From the NCBI GenBank assembly GCA_030613225.1, contig JAUWMJ010000203.1, positions 1 to 6,126 of the forward strand: DNA of 6,126 nt. Reading direction: 5' to 3'. This stretch comes from Desulfobacterales bacterium (lineage in GTDB: Bacteria > Desulfobacterota > Desulfobacteria > Desulfobacterales > JAUWMJ01). The notes below the pieces were generated by a model, which was not told the DNA's origin, searched no databases, and worked only from the letters and a program-made list of their open reading frames with translations. The position numbers were made by a program, and so were the translations under genes. Shown one piece after another: positions 6,122 through 6,126 of this stretch (the stretch's first letter is position 1; every line of letters starts with the position of its first letter).

Positions 6122-6126
6122 CCTCC
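6122..6126 (-). promoter_or_regulatory. Ribosome binding site of the dapA-like gene
   Basis: A consensus GGAGG sits at the very edge of the window, 4 bases before the ATG at 6117 on the minus strand. The spacing is short but the match is full, and the start also agrees with the normal DapA N-terminus. The promoter lies outside the window. Confidence 0.75.

Overview
The window holds one gene end and four complete genes. It looks like a chromosomal segment from a Gram-negative, probably anaerobic, bacterium of the Desulfobacterota (deltaproteobacterial) type. That assignment is inference. It rests on the style of the proteins, mid-range base composition, and intergenic DNA filled with short degenerate GGTTCA-like and GCC-TAC/TTC-GGC repeats. 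No rRNA, tRNA, CRISPR array or complete insertion sequence was seen.

Layout on the plus strand: bases 1-159 are the last 52 codons of an MBL-fold metallo-hydrolase of the YycJ/WalJ type. Bases 160-425 have no gene but are unusually structured. They hold a GGTTCA-type heptamer array, a 75-bp nested imperfect palindrome, a further stem-loop, a second heptamer array in the opposite orientation, and twin GC-rich hairpins. A Tat-signal metallophosphoesterase (426-1202) follows; it appears to lack one conserved metal-binding histidine (Pro instead of His).

Layout on the minus strand, in transcription order: a DapA-family aldolase/lyase (6117-5083), a roughly 100-bp spacer with a long GC-rich inverted repeat, a GalT-like HIT-superfamily nucleotidyltransferase (4980-3931), and, 13 bp later, a large membrane protein (3917-1278). 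That protein has an N-terminal FHA domain, one transmembrane helix, a trypsin-like protease domain with an intact-looking triad, and about 520 C-terminal residues I do not recognise. The protease gene uses a ribosome binding site that overlaps the galT-like stop codon, so these two genes are almost certainly co-transcribed. The dapA-like gene is probably in the same unit. The protease and phosphoesterase genes converge across 75 bp containing a weak terminator-like inverted repeat.

How the genes might work together: DapA-type and GalT-type enzymes are metabolic and have no obvious link to the protease. The most striking item is the FHA-TM-trypsin protein. Its predicted topology puts a phosphothreonine-reader-like domain in the cytoplasm and a protease outside the membrane, which suggests signalling across the membrane or regulated envelope proteolysis. 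No partner kinase is visible in the window. Nothing here is a convincing new defence or mobile system; the protease architecture and the structured 160-425 region deserve the closest second look.
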